Source: Nicotiana tabacum (lineage: Eukaryota > Streptophyta > Magnoliopsida > Solanales > Solanaceae). From it: 64,000 nucleotides of DNA. Where the stretch lies: positions 105,935,161-105,999,160 of the forward strand of contig NC_134087.1 of the NCBI RefSeq assembly GCF_000715075.1, read 5' to 3'. How positions within the stretch are numbered: position 1 is the first letter of the stretch; each line of letters begins with the position of its first letter. Positions 1-12,087 of this stretch are shown here, piece after piece. The notes beneath the pieces are model-generated. The model had not been told where the DNA came from. It ran no database searches and saw only the letters and a list, made by a program, of their open reading frames with translations. Made by a program: the position numbers and the translations under genes.

Positions 1-1752
1 ATGAAATTTGATCAGAAAGTAATGGTATCGGGCTCGTATTTTGGTTCCAACGCCCGGTACAGGTCATATATGTTGGTTAAGCGCTTCCTATAAATTTTGG
101 TTACAAACAAACGTTGTTTGACGGGTTTCGGCCTTAAATTGGAAAATTTGAAAGTTTATGAAATTTGAAAGAATTCTTGGATTTAAGGCTCAAATCATTG
201 ATTTTGATATTATTTTGGCGATTTGATCGCTTGAGCAAGTTCGTGTGATGTTTTAGAGTCAGTGTTCATATTTGGTTTGGAGCCCTGAGGGCTCGGGAGT
301 GTTTCGGAGGTGTCTCAGAGTGATTTCGGACTTAGGAAAAATTGCAGAAAATTGCAGAAAATTCTGATGTGCCCAGAAAATTTTAGGTGCGAGTAGTCCA
401 GTTTGGAAGCTCATATCTTGTAATCTATAAGAAATCAGAAAAAGTGCAAAACATAAAAGTTGTAGCTCATACATTCTAGTTTCCGTAAAGTTAAACCATT
501 TGCGATTTGGATATTATCTCAGAAAGTTACGATGGATCGAAAAGGGCTGCTGGAGCAATTTCGGCAGAATTTACGAAGCACTTTAGAAGCTCATATCTCG
601 GGATATATAAAGAGTTATATGGTGTACAACCTATAAAATTAAAGATCTTCGAGTCTAGTTTCTAAATCTTCAAACCGTTTGTCATTTGGATATTTACACA
701 AGACGTTATGGGTGTTTAAACAGAAGGTGTCCGACAAGGAACAATTTTAATAGGATGTACAACTTGTATAGCACAAGTGCAAGGTACAACTCGACGAAGC
801 ACAGGAAGATTCTTTTATACACGGATTTAGCTCACTTTTCTTCATTTCTTCAAAGTATGGCCGATTTTTGGGGAGCTTCAAGAGGCGATTTTCATTATCA
901 ATGTGAAGGTATGTTATCCCCACCTATTTTGAGTTAAGTACATCAATTATGTATGGATTTGAGCATGAAAATTGTAGAAAAATTGAGGATTTAGGCCTAG
1001 GGATTTGAAAATAAGATTTGGTGATTTGAGGGGTCAAATGAACTCCGATTTTGGTAAATTTTATATGTACGGACTCGTGGCGAGACGAGGAATCCGGTGA
1101 TATGACTTTCGTAATTTTTCGAGAAGTGGGCCCGGGGCTCGGGTTTTGCATATTTCGTGATTTTCGATATTTTTCGAGTCTTTTCGATTGGGTTATATTA
1201 CCTTAGCCTATTGTAATATATTCCTTGTGGTTTTGGCAAGATTCGACGCGCGAGGAGGTCGATTCGAAAGGAAAGGGCATCGCGGAGTAGACTTTTGGCC
1301 ATCTTGAGGTGAGTAATAGATGTAAATGCTGTTCTGAGGGTTTGAAACCCCGGACTTTCACATCGTAACGCTATATTGAGGCGTGACACGCACTCCATGG
1401 CGAGTGAGGGGTCGGATACTATTGGGGATTGTGACTTGGTCCATCCCGTGTGATGTTTATACTATATTGGTGATTGATACACATACTTCATTGATATTAC
1501 TGGGCTTGATGCCATGTTTGGGGCCTTGTGCCGATTTGTAAAATCCTTTGAGGATTGATATTACTGCTTAGCATGATTTGCATATTATTTAATTTCAGTC
1601 CAAGGTTTTAAATGCTGTTTTGCAAACTCAACCATAATTCTAAGTGTTGAAAACTTAAATGATATTTTTAAATGTATTCAGGGCTGGGAACTTCTGTTTT
1701 GTAAATACCCAAGAGGCTTATTATATTATTTTCTGGACTGATTATAAAGCGA

Positions 1753-1957
1753 CTTGAAACAGTGGTAACAATGACACTGTGTGATATACTTGAAACAGTG
1801 GTAACAATGGCACTGTGTGATATACTTGAAACAGTGTTAACAATGACACTGTGTGATATACTTGAAACAGTGGTAACAATGACACTGTGTGATATACTTG
1901 AAATAGTGGTAAGAATGACACTGGATGATATACTTGAACAGAATGGCACTGTATGAT
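1753..1957 (+). repeat. 36-bp minisatellite inside the element G LTR
   Basis: About five and a half tandem copies of a 36-bp unit containing 'cagtggtaacaatgacactg' followed by 'tgtgatatacttgaaa'. The last copies are diverged (GGATGATATACTTGAA and GTATGATATAAATT variants). The unit length is a multiple of three, so open frames across it on both strands are a by-product of the repeat and not genes. Confidence 0.9.
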
Positions 1958-2091
1958 ATAAATTGGTCAGGTAACAATGGCTGACCGGTCAGGTAACAAT
2001 GACTAACCAAGATATTGCGCTTGGATTGTAGGAGCCCCTCCGGAGTCTGTACACACCCTCAGTGAGCGCCGTCGACGATAAATAAATATGG

Positions 2092-2116
2092 ATGGCTCGG
2101 GCTGCACGCCGCAGTG
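2092..2116 (+). other. GCTCGGG hairpin motif (G LTR copy of a motif shared by several elements)
   Basis: The sequence gctcgggctgcacgccgcag can fold as a stem GCTGC/GCAGT around an ACGCC loop. The same motif with other stem bases occurs in tandem in the LTRs of element D and in the interior of element F. Role unknown. Confidence 0.5.
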
Positions 2117-2696
2117 GGTACTGGAATGTACCATCATATGCATTGCATTGCATTCATGTATTTGTATTTATACTGGTGTTTAGCTGCTCAGTTCCATATG
2201 TTGCTGTATATTCGGATTGTAGCTTACTTTGTGTATTTACTGGATTTTCTTATCTTCGGACTGTAGTTACTTTTATTACTCACTGGGTCGGAGTACTCAC
2301 TTTACTCCCTGCACCTTGTGTGCAGATCCAGGGCAGTCTCAGGCTCAGTAGATCCAGTTGATCAGCAGATCCAGCCTCTGGGAGTATCGAGGTAGCTGCA
2401 CGGCTTTCGCAGCCATTGATCTTCTCCCTCCTATCCTATCTCTTTATTTCCGCATTATCGGGCTTTGGATATACCGTGTATTAGGATGATATTCTGTATT
2501 CTAGAGGCTCAGATTCATGACACCGGGTCCTAGTGAGATTATATTGTGTATTTTGTTAAAATCTTCAGTACTTTAATCTTGCTTAATTGATATTTCTTTC
2601 CGCTATTTTTGATAAATTGGGTTAAGTTTTGAATAATGGTCGGGCTTGCCTAGTAGCGTGCTGGGCGCCATCACGACCGGGATTTGGGTCGCGACA

Positions 2697-4771
2697 CTCC
2701 TACCACAAGTTATGACCAAATTACCAAAAGCAGAGTAGAATTTTATACTACCGCGGCGCCCCATGCGGCGCGCCTATGGGCAGGTACAGAGAGCATTCAA
2801 AAACGTTTTCTGAGCACATTTTTCACAACCGCGACGCCCCATGCGGCGCCCCACGTGGCGCGGCTGTGCAAACAATCGGGCTTTTGTTATAAAATGACCT
2901 CATTTCGCCAAATAAATGCAATGGGTCAATTATTTATCTAAAATCGAATATTTTTAGAGTGAGAGAGTGCCCTAGAGTGGGAAAGGGTCCCTCATCAATT
3001 TTTCTTCAATTCTCGATCAAATCTTGAAAGATTAACAAGGAAAAATACACTAGGTCTTCATCCTTGAGGTAAGATTCTAGGCCCTAACCCTTAATTTCGA
3101 ATATTAGCTAAAGATGGGTATTTATCAAAAAGGTTTGTGGGTATTGGAGTTGTTATCTTGCTTGCATGTGTTGTCAAAGGGTGTTGGAACATTGTTGAGC
3201 TAAAAATGGTAAAGTATGGGTTGTGGGTTGATGAATTCCTCTATAAAAGGACCATAAAGATTTATCGCACACATAGTGTTTGATGAAATGCTCAAATGAG
3301 CTAGAATTATGATCGTCTTCCTAATTTTGGTTCAAATTGTTATATTTCCAAAATAGATTGAGGTTGCTAAGAATTCTGGAACATTGTAGAGTCTAAGGAA
3401 GCTCAATTGAGGTATGTATGGCTAAACCCCCATCTTTTAGAAATTGAGCTCCGTCGGTGTTTGTGTAAATAAAGTAAGATTAAAGTTGAATTATTGTATT
3501 GATTGTTGTTTCACATGAATTTGGGGTTGCGAACTTATATGTGTAAAAGATGTATCTCAATATGATTAATGTGCTATTCTTGATAACTTGAAAAGGTGCA
3601 AGGAATATGAATCATGTATTGAAATGCTTAGACCTTAAATTGAGATTGTAGCTGCATATATTGTGCCATATATGTGAAGTCTCATCTATGCTTACAATTT
3701 TATTTGCTCTTGTGTGCACATATTATCCTAAATTACAAGCCTAACATTGAAAATGGAAATGATGTGATAATTTGGGCCCTAAGTGCCAATGAGTTGATAT
3801 GATAGATGTGAAATAAAGATTCAAATGAGATGATTAATGAGAAAGGAACAACGCCTAGGTAAGGCGTCCTAGCCGATCGGGCCGTGATCGGACACCTTGT
3901 CGCACACATGGTGGTAATGTGCTGATATTGAATTCCGGAAAAAAGGAAAATGAAATGGTGATTGAAGTATATGTCTCAAATGAGGCAACCTAGCCGATCG
4001 GGTCATGATCGGACTTCGCTCAAGATAGCTGTGGTATTGTGAACAATGTTGAACAATATGAAATGTCCCAAACTAAAGGCTATGGAAACATGATGTGAAA
4101 ATTGTATGATTCTTTTACCTTGATAATTTTGTGATCGTTTAAAGCTTTTGTGTTATACTTGTGATTTTCTTATTTTTGTATGAAAGTTTTTTCTAACTAG
4201 ATGGTGTTTAGTTATACATACTAGTACTATTCCATGGTACTAACGTCCCTTTTGCTGGGGGCGCTACATTTTTAAATGAATGTAGGTGGCTCTATTGCGG
4301 ATAGTGTCGATCGCGCGCAACGGAGTACCTTCTTCTCAAAGTCTTGGTGAGCCCCTTTATCCTTCAAAGGGTTATATTGCACATCTTTTGTTGTGGACTT
4401 TCACTTTTGAGGTATAGCCGGAGCCTTGTTGCCGGCATTATCACACTTGTCTTTTGTATCCTTAGAGGCTCCGTAGACATATGTGTGGGTTATCTACGGG
4501 TGTTGGATGGGTTTATGAACTATGTTGTAATTATAACTCTTGCTTCTCTAAAGTGTAATCGTATGGAATCTTGGAAACTTAACTACAGTTTAAAGTTGTG
4601 TTATAAAATGATCCAACAATGTTGAATGTACTATCTTTCCTATTGTCTAAATAAACGGAAGCATGGTTTCCTTAATCGTACTAAGTTGGGTAGAACGTGT
4701 ATGTTAAGGCTTGCTCAGTTGGGTTCACTCAATTGAGCGCCGGTCGCGCCTCCCGAGGATGGGGCGTGACA
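2697..4771 (+). mobile_element. Element B: 5' LTR, truncated at its start by element G
   Basis: This segment aligns base for base over its length with 9944-12001, the 3' LTR of the same element, with small differences (for example a duplicated 'cgccccatgcggcg' block near 2835). It lacks the first roughly 340 bp of the LTR, because element G adjoins it at 2696/2697. The right end '...ggggcgtgacA' is followed at once by a primer-binding site. The bases after G (ctcct) would be the right copy of its target duplication; the left copy is outside the window. Confidence 0.85.
3873..4012 (+). repeat. Pair of CCGATC/GATCGG hairpins in the B 5' LTR
   Basis: Two inverted repeats, 3873-3891 and 3994-4012, each have a 6-bp stem CCGATC...GATCGG. 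The loops differ (gggccgt, gggtcat). The same pair is at 11105-11123 and 11224-11242 in the 3' LTR with loops changed again but stems kept. Confidence 0.7.
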
Positions 4772-4775
4772 AACT

Positions 4776-4788
4776 TGGTATTAGAGCC
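4776..4788 (+). promoter_or_regulatory. Primer-binding site of element B (initiator Met tRNA type)
   Basis: tggtattagagcc, four bases after the LTR end, matches the usual plant tRNA-iMet PBS TGGTATCAGAGCC except for one transition. Minus-strand DNA synthesis would start here. The downstream leader (to about 4990) has the 'gtctagtagagtc' and 'atcgtgcgataaag' blocks typical of Tekay-type elements. Confidence 0.85.
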
Positions 4789-5532
4789 TAAGGTTTTAAA
4801 GTGTCCTAGGATGTCACAGAGCCGTGTCTAGTAGAGTCCTTCTTATCGGTGTTTTGTTATTCACATCTGTAAGTTGGAGGCTACATGGACATTTTAGGAA
4901 TGTTACCCTTCTTCAACACTCCATATCGTGCGATAAAGATTGACTATAAGAATGTCTTATAACTCATGCGTTGAGATTCAAGGCAAGTCTAAATGCTCTT
5001 TCATCTATTCCAAGTAATGTTGTCATACGACATGAAAAATGGGAAAAGGCCTGAGTATTAAGGAGATGTCACATGTTTCTTGTTGAACGAATGGTATGGA
5101 CATATAGGGTGGATAAATACATAGTACCATGAGCATACTTTACTTGAGAGAGGCGATAGAAGTGATTACCCGCCTCCAAATAGACTTCGATTTGATAAAT
5201 GATACGTAAGCTTGAACAACATATTTGGGTAGTATGGGAAACATGTAGATGATCCTAAGGTGTAAAAGAAAATTTGATTATATAAGCACGTGATATATGG
5301 AAGGCATGGCCAGGAGATTTTGATGATAGTGTAAGTCTTTCCCAGGAGCCGGGAAGTTATAAAAGGAGAGTAAATTGAGCCCTCAATGAGAGGATCCTTG
5401 CACAAATAAAAAATTGTACAAAGTTGTATTACACTCGTAAAGAATTTTGACATGAGGAATTAGAACCCCAATACCACGTGGCCGGATAAAAGCAGAGAAC
5501 TTCTGAGGTTAATACCATAACGACTTAATAGT

Positions 5533-5576
<44 letters not shown>

Positions 5577-7393
5577 TACATGGGCTAGAGACATGAGGCA
5601 TATGTTCCTGAAATTGCTAAATTCAAGACTTGTGTCGAAATCTGGGAGATTCACCCTAAGTGGGGGAGGAAAGGCTATAGTGAGGCCACTGAAACACCTT
5701 GAAACAAGAGTAAGACCATGTAGCTATGATGTTTGAATATTTTGTTGAAGCCATGGTGTAGTCTAGAAAAAAGAGATAATGGGTAATGTGATTCTATGAA
5801 AGGATATGCTAGTGATACTAGTACCCCAGGAAGGTAGAAGTTTAAGGAAGGAAAACTCTTCATACGTGGCAATGTGAATGATAGGGGCAACAGTTCTAGA
5901 AACCATGAGTAGTGTTTGTAAAGGGGATTTTATTATTAATAAAGGGTCAGTAACAATGGAACCCAAGAAGTACTATCGATCAAAAGTGAAGGGTTGCTAG
6001 TTTTAGAATGGGTTAGTCACGGATATGCGATTTAACCAAGGTTCCAAGGCATTAAGAAAAGCGGACGAGTGGGCAAACTAAATGTGATGCTATGAAAACC
6101 CAATAGTGCATTTGGACTTAATGGAGAGCCTCTTAAGGATCTTACAACAAAGGAAGTGATAAATGATACGCGAATGAAAATACTTTCCCACAGGTCCCAA
6201 CAAGTGTTGAGAGACGAGCAAGACGAATTCCCAACTAAGTGGAGGGATCACATAACATATGGAGGAGTGTGTAGCTATTCATTAACTAGGAAGAATGAGG
6301 CCAGAAGAAATGGGAAGAAAATCTATAAATTGAGGTTTGTCATGATTATTATAAAATAACTCGCATTAGCATGGTGGGCTCGCTTAACGCACAAGTGTTA
6401 ATAGAAGGTATAAATGATAAATTGTAATGCAAGCGACTTGTGTGATACTGAATATCAACTGAAAGATATAGAGGAAGTTCATGTCTATAGGTTGCAATGG
6501 AAAGTGAGACCACTGGTGGTGAAGTTGCGGTATGACCAGGCACAACGATACTACGAGTTCATGGGGAGCAGAAAAGAGTGTGGCACAATAAGGATGTCAA
6601 CTACGCACTAGGGGCAAAATGAAATGGAAATGAATATTCTAGTTACAAAGAAAAGATGGTACCAAAATATTGCCCAGGAAGAGGGAGACTAAAAAGGGAA
6701 AGGCAACACAACTTACTGAAAGGGAAAATCTTCAAAACATATTGGGAATAGATGAACACTTATTACGAACTAGACATGTTTAACATGGTAGCTCTTAAGT
6801 TGCAATATCAATAAACTCTATTGGTAGCTACAATATTGGAAATAAAGTGAATTACTCGTCAAGGACAGGATCAGGTGGACTAAGTCTTACACTTAAAAAG
6901 GAAAGTCAAAAGTCGTTGCTGAAGAAATTAGGAGGATCTCAAGTTTCAAAGAATGCCTTGTTCGGTCTAGTGACTCTTCCTGAATTGAATATACATAAAG
7001 GGTGTTGATATGTGTAACAGTAAAAAAGAACCGTGCAAATGTTCACAAAGGTAAGTAGAGTGGTTTCATAAATTTTATAAGGCACATAAGAAGGAGAGAG
7101 GTTGGCCAAGGAAGGTCTGAGCATAATATTACCTTGCAGTTGATGCAATGTCATGCAGATTGTTGTCATCAGGGTGTGTGCGCAAGCTAGCAGATGTTCT
7201 TCGTTGAAATAGAAGGTCATATGAAGAGATTCGCTCAGTAACGTCTTCTGTTGAGAATTTGGAAGAATTAGTTGCAGGTATTCACAGGAGATTGTAACCA
7301 TATCAGGGAAATTATTGTAGAACTCAATTCGTGGGAGGTCCTATGTAAGAGAAATATGATAAAGATGTTCCACTAATAATGCAACATGTTAAG
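4789..7393 (+). mobile_element. Element B interior without recognisable gag, protease or RT
   Basis: This 2.6 kb lies between the PBS and the RNase H remnant, where gag, protease and reverse transcriptase should be. I find only short open frames on both strands and no zinc knuckle, aspartic protease or YxDD motif. The region is about 2 kb shorter than a normal Tekay gag-PR-RT. It is either heavily decayed, replaced by unrelated sequence, or a non-coding interior acquired before transposition. It includes an AT microsatellite. Confidence 0.55.
5536..5573. repeat. (AT)n microsatellite
   Basis: Nineteen uninterrupted AT dinucleotides within the element B interior. Confidence 0.95.
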
Positions 7394-9247
7394 GTGATAG
7401 TTTATGCCTCTAGGCAACTTAAGAATCATGGAAAGAACTATGCAACACATGCCTTAGAGCTTGCGGCAGTGGTGTTTGCACTAAAGATTTGGTGACATTA
7501 TTTGTATGGGGTCCATGTGGATGTATTTATGGATCACAATAACCTTAAATATATTTTCAAGAAGAAGGAGTTGAATTTGAGACAAAGAAGATTGCTAGAG
7601 TTACTCAAGGACTATGACATTGATATTTTCCATCACCCGGGAAAGGTTAATGTTGTGGCGGATGCTCTTAGTCAAAAATCTATGGGAAGTTTGGCACATT
7701 TTGAGGCATATCAGAGGCCGTTGGCCAGGGAAGTTCACCAGTTGTCTAGTCTAGGAGTTTGTCTAGCGGACTCTATTGAAGGGGGAATAATTGTGCATAA
7801 TAGGGCTGAATCGTCGCTTGTAGCGGAGGTCAAAGAAAAGCAATACAATGATCCATTGCTAGCGCAGCTGAAGGAGGAGATTTATGAACTCAAGACCACA
7901 ACTTTTTCCTCTAGCATGGATGATGGTACCCTACGATACCAAGGCTGCCTATGTGTTCTAGATATTGACGATCTTCGGGGAAGGATCATGGTAGAAGCTT
8001 ACACTTCCAGGTATTCCGTGCACCCAGGTTCTACGAAAATGTATCACGATCTCAAAGGAATTTATTGGTGGAACAACATGAAGAAGGATGTGGCTGACTT
8101 TTTGGCAAAATGTCCGAACTGCCAGCAAGTAAAGGCCGAACATCAAAGGCTCGGTGGATTGGCCCAAAACATAGAAATTCCAATATTGAAATGGGAGATG
8201 ATTAGCATGGATTTTATGGTAGGGTTACCACGCACTCCGCGCATGTTTGACTCAATTTGGGTAATCGTGGATCGACTCACGAAATTAGTGCACTTCTTGC
8301 CAGTTAAATCTACCGACACAGCAGAATAGTATGCTCAGTTGTATATCAAAGAAATAGTTAGATTGCATGGCACTCCAGTCTCAATCATTTCAGATCGAGG
8401 GTCTCAGTTCACAACCAACGTTTGGAAGAAATTTCAGCAAGGTTTGGGTACACAGGTAAATCTTAGCACAACTTTTCATCCTCAAACCGACGGGCAAGTA
8501 GAGCAGACTATTCAAACGCTCGAGGACATGTTGCGTGCTTGTACTCTTGATTTCAAAGGTAGCTGGGATGACCATTTACCACTAATAGAATTTTCTTATA
8601 ACAACAGCTTCCATGGTAGTATCCAAATGGCACCATTCGAGGCATTATATGGTAGGATATGTATGTCTCCCATTGGGTGGTTCGAGGTTGGAGAAGCAGA
8701 ATTGATAGGGTCGGACCTTGTGCATCAGGCCATGAAGAAAGTCAAAATGATTAAGGAGAGGTTGAAAAGTGCTCAGAGTCTCCAAAAGTCATATTCGGAC
8801 GTTCATCGCAGAGATTTGGAGTTCAAAGAAGATGATTGGGTATTTTTGAAGGTTTCCCCCATGAAGGGTATCATGCGGTTTGGAAAGAAAGGGAAATTGA
8901 GTCCGAGGTATGTCAGGACGTACAGAATCATTCAGAGGATTGGTCAGGTGGCATACAAGCTCGAGCTGCCACTCGAGATGTCATTAGTACATCCAGTCTT
9001 CCATGTGTCCATGTTGAAGAAGGTAGTGGGAGATCCATCCACTATTATGCCAGTTGAAACTATCGAGGTTAATGAGGAACTGTCGTATGAAGAAGTTCCA
9101 ATTGCCATTCTTGACAAGCAAGTCCGAAAATTGAGAAATAAGGAAATTGCCCCCGTAAAAGTGTTATGGCGGAACCGGCAGGTTGAGGAAGCCACTTGGG
9201 AAGCTGAAGAAGAAATGAGAAAGAAGTACCCACATTTATTTGTATAG
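7394..9247 (+). pseudogene. pol: Element B pol remnant: RNase H, integrase and chromodomain of a Tekay-like chromovirus
   Basis: One reading frame carries, in order, the C-terminal half of RNase H (YASRQLK at about 7400, FMDHNNLKYIF near 7530, ADALSQK near 7660), the integrase zinc-binding region (HPGSTKMYHDLKG..., CPNCQQVK near 8110), and the catalytic core with D (SMDFMVGLP, near 8205), D (ISDRGSQFT, near 8395) and E (DGQVEQTIQTLED, near 8495). It ends with a C-terminal chromodomain-like tail (VLWRNRQVEEATWEAEEE, ending 9247). The tail and order match the Tekay clade of chromoviruses, in which the chromodomain helps direct integration to heterochromatin. The frame is broken by in-frame stops at 7493-7495 and 8327-8329, so no intact protein is made. 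The upstream part of pol is missing. Confidence 0.88.
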
Positions 9248-9587
9248 CCATGTAATAGCTTTTTATGCATTTGGTCCCTATGAACTCTTATCTTTTGATT
9301 TGATCTATGTAAAACTGTATTGTTTTTTGTTATGTGTTGCCTATGCAGCCATGGTTAGTGTTGTACAAGTTATGTTACATTTATGGAATGTGTATATGCT
9401 ATTAGGATATGTTTCTGGGGCTCTCTGACAAGGGGATAGGCCCAGTTACAAGGGAAACTCTGCCAAAATTTCTGAAAAATTTGGGAGTTAGTCAAAATTT
9501 GGGAGTTAAATATGTGTGAGAAAATGGTTAGGTTATGATATGTATTTGGGGACAGACTCTACTCCTCATTCGAGGACGGATGATCCT
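9248..9587 (+). mobile_element. Element B 3' untranslated region
   Basis: Non-coding stretch between the integrase stop and the PPT. It contains 'cattcgaggacgga', a conserved pre-PPT block in this group (elements D and F have 'gaggacgaacgtatgttta'). Confidence 0.7.
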
Positions 9588-9599
9588 AATGGGGGAGAA
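9588..9599 (+). promoter_or_regulatory. Polypurine tract of element B
   Basis: aatgggggagaa directly abuts the 3' LTR start TGTAAGGCCTC. It would prime plus-strand synthesis. Confidence 0.85.
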
Positions 9600-12001
9600 T
9601 GTAAGGCCTCAGAAAATTTTTTCTAAGTAATTTAGGATTTCAAGGTGCCATGTCGGCTAATTATAATATTTTATATGCTATTAATATGATGGATATCAAT
9701 TGGATATGATAATAAGTGTATGAGGCACATTATAAGTCATATGGGGTCTAAGGAGAGTCCTAAGTCTAATCAAGTCGGAAGATTACATGATAAGTCTAAT
9801 GTTACAAATGTATACGCACCAGGCAAAATTTTGGACAAGCATATAAACATATACCTAAGGAGTTATGGGATGTACAACCTATAAATGAAAGATCTTCAAG
9901 CATAGTTTCTAATGCTTCAAACCGTTCGTCATTCGAACACTCCTACCAGAAGTTATGACCAAATTACCAAAAGTAGCACAGAATTTTATATTACCGCGGT
10001 GCTCCATGCGGCGTGCCTGTGGGGAGGTACATAGAGCATTCAAAAACGTTTTCAAAGCACATTTTGTCACAACCGTGGCGCCCCACACGGCGCGACTGTG
10101 CAAAAAATTGGGCTTTTGTTATAAAATCACCTCATTTCGCTAAATACATGCAATGGGTCATTTCTTTAGCTAAAATCGGATATTTTTAGACTGAGTGAGT
10201 GCCCTAGAGTGGGAAAGTGTCCCTCATCAATTTTTCTTCAATTCTTGCTCAAATCTTAAAGATTAACAAGGAAAAACACACTAGGTCTTCATCCTTGAGG
10301 TAAGATTCTACACCCTAACCATTAATTTCGAATCTTAGCTAAAGATGGGTATTTATCAAGAAAGCTTGTGGGTATTGGAGTTGTTATCTTGCTTGCATGT
10401 GTTGTCAAAGCATGTAGGAACATTGTAGAGCTAAAAATGGTAAAGTACGGGTTGTGGGTTGATGAAATCCTCTATAAAAGGACCATAAAGATTTAACGCA
10501 CACATAATGTTTGATGAAATGCTCAAATGAGCTAGAATTATGATCATCTTCCTAATTTTTGGTTCAAATTGTTATATTTCCAAAATAGATTGAGGTTGCT
10601 AAGAATTCAAGAACATTGTAGAATCTAAGGAAGCTCAATTGAGGTATGTATGGCTAAAACCCCGTCTTGTAGAAATTGAGCTCCGTCGGTATTTGTGTAA
10701 ATACAGTAAGATTAAAGATGAATTGTTGTATTGATTGTTGTTTCACATGAATTTGGGGTTGCAACCTTATATGCATGAAAGATGTATCTCAATATGATTA
10801 ATGTGATATTCTTGATAAATTGAAAATGTGCAAGGAATATTAATCATGTATTTAAATGCTTAGACCTTAAATTGAGATTGAAGCTGCATATATTTTGCCA
10901 TCTATGCGAAGTCTTATCTATGCTTACAATTTTATTTGCTCTTGTGTGCACATATTATCCTAAATTACAAGACTAACATTGAAAGTGGAAATGATGTGAT
11001 AATTGTTGCCCTAAGTGCCAATCAGTTGATATGATAGATGTGAAATAAATATTCAAATGAGATGATTAATGAGAAAGGAACAACGCCTAGGTAAGGTGGC
11101 CTAGCCGATCAGGGCGTGATCGGACACCATGCCGTACACATGGTGATAATGTGCTGATATTGAATTCCAGAAAAAGGAAATGAAATGGTGATTGAAGTAT
11201 ATATCTCAAATGAGGTAACCTAGCCGATCGGGTCCTGATCGGATTCCGCTCAAGATAGCGGTGGTATTGTGAACAATGTTGAACAGTATGAAATGTCCCA
11301 AACTAAAGGCTATGGAAATATGATGTGAAAATTGTATGATTCTTTTACCTTGATAATGTTGTGATCGTTTAAAGCTTTTGAGTTATACTTGTGATTTCCT
11401 TATTTTTGTATGAAAGTTCTTTCTAATTAGATGGTGTTTAGTTATACATACTAGTACTATTCTATGGTACTAACGTCCCTTTTGCCGGGGGCGCTACATT
11501 TTAAAATGAATTTAGGTGGCTCCATTGCGGATAGTGCCGATCGCGCGTAGCGGAGTACCTTCTTCTCAAAGTCTTGGTGAGCCCCTTTCTCCTTCAAGGG
11601 GTTATATTGCACATCTTTTGTTGTGGACTTCCACTTTTGAGGTATAGCCGGAGCCTTGTTGCCAGTATTATCACACTTGTCTTTTGTATCCTTAGAGGCT
11701 TTGTAGACGTATGTATGGGTTATGTACGGGTGTTGGATGGGTTTATAAACTATGTTGTAATTATAACTCTTGCTTCTCTAAAGTGTAATCATATGGAATC
11801 TTGGAAACTTAACTACAGTTTAAGGTTGTGTTATAAAATGAACCAACAATGTTGAATGTACTATCTTTCCTACTATCTAAATAAACAAAAGCATGGTTTC
11901 CTTAATCGTATTAAGTTGGGTAGAAAGTGTATGTTAAGGCTTGCTCAGTTGGGTTCACTCGATTGAGCACTGGTTGCACCTCCCGAGGTTGGGGCGTGAT
12001 A
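9600..12001 (+). mobile_element. Element B: 3' LTR (complete, 2.4 kb)
   Basis: It begins TGTAAGGCCTC right after the PPT and ends '...ggggcgtgatA'. From 9944 on it aligns with 2697-4771. It contains a splice-donor-like GAGGTAAG at 10297 and the CCGATC hairpin pair at 11105 and 11224. Short open frames inside it (for example 11574-11855) also occur in the 5' LTR at 4344 with several substitutions and show no known domain; I treat them as chance frames. Element C sequence starts at 12002. Confidence 0.88.
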
Positions 12002-12087
12002 GTGGAGGACCACACTAATGGCAAAATTGTTTAAACTCTCTCGTGGGTGGATTGTGTGCACGATCTCAAACCCATGAGTGGAGTATT

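Larger units (their letters stand above)
1..2696 (+). mobile_element. Element G: LTR of a chromovirus-type Ty3/gypsy retrotransposon (3' or solo LTR, cut by window start)
   Basis: The segment has no coding capacity and ends with the LTR-like terminus gggtcgcgacA at 2696, preceded by a 'ccatcacgacc' block that also ends the LTRs of element F. Positions 905-1000 resemble element F LTR 54743-54850, and 620-700 resemble element B LTR 9855-9935, so this is a related but distinct LTR family. Immediately after 2696 the sequence becomes the LTR of element B, starting part-way in, which places G as an insertion inside the B 5' LTR. The left end lies outside the window, so whether this is a solo LTR or the 3' LTR of a full element cannot be decided. 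It carries a minisatellite (1753-1957) and a hairpin motif (2092-2116). Confidence 0.72.

Noticed and set aside
1668..1956. Open frames on both strands over the G LTR minisatellite
   Set aside because: A 36-bp repeat keeps frames open on both strands; no homology and LTR context.
4344..4625. Frame of 93 codons present in both B LTRs (also 11574-11855)
   Set aside because: LTR-internal, substitutions do not favour silent positions as far as I can judge by eye, and no known family.
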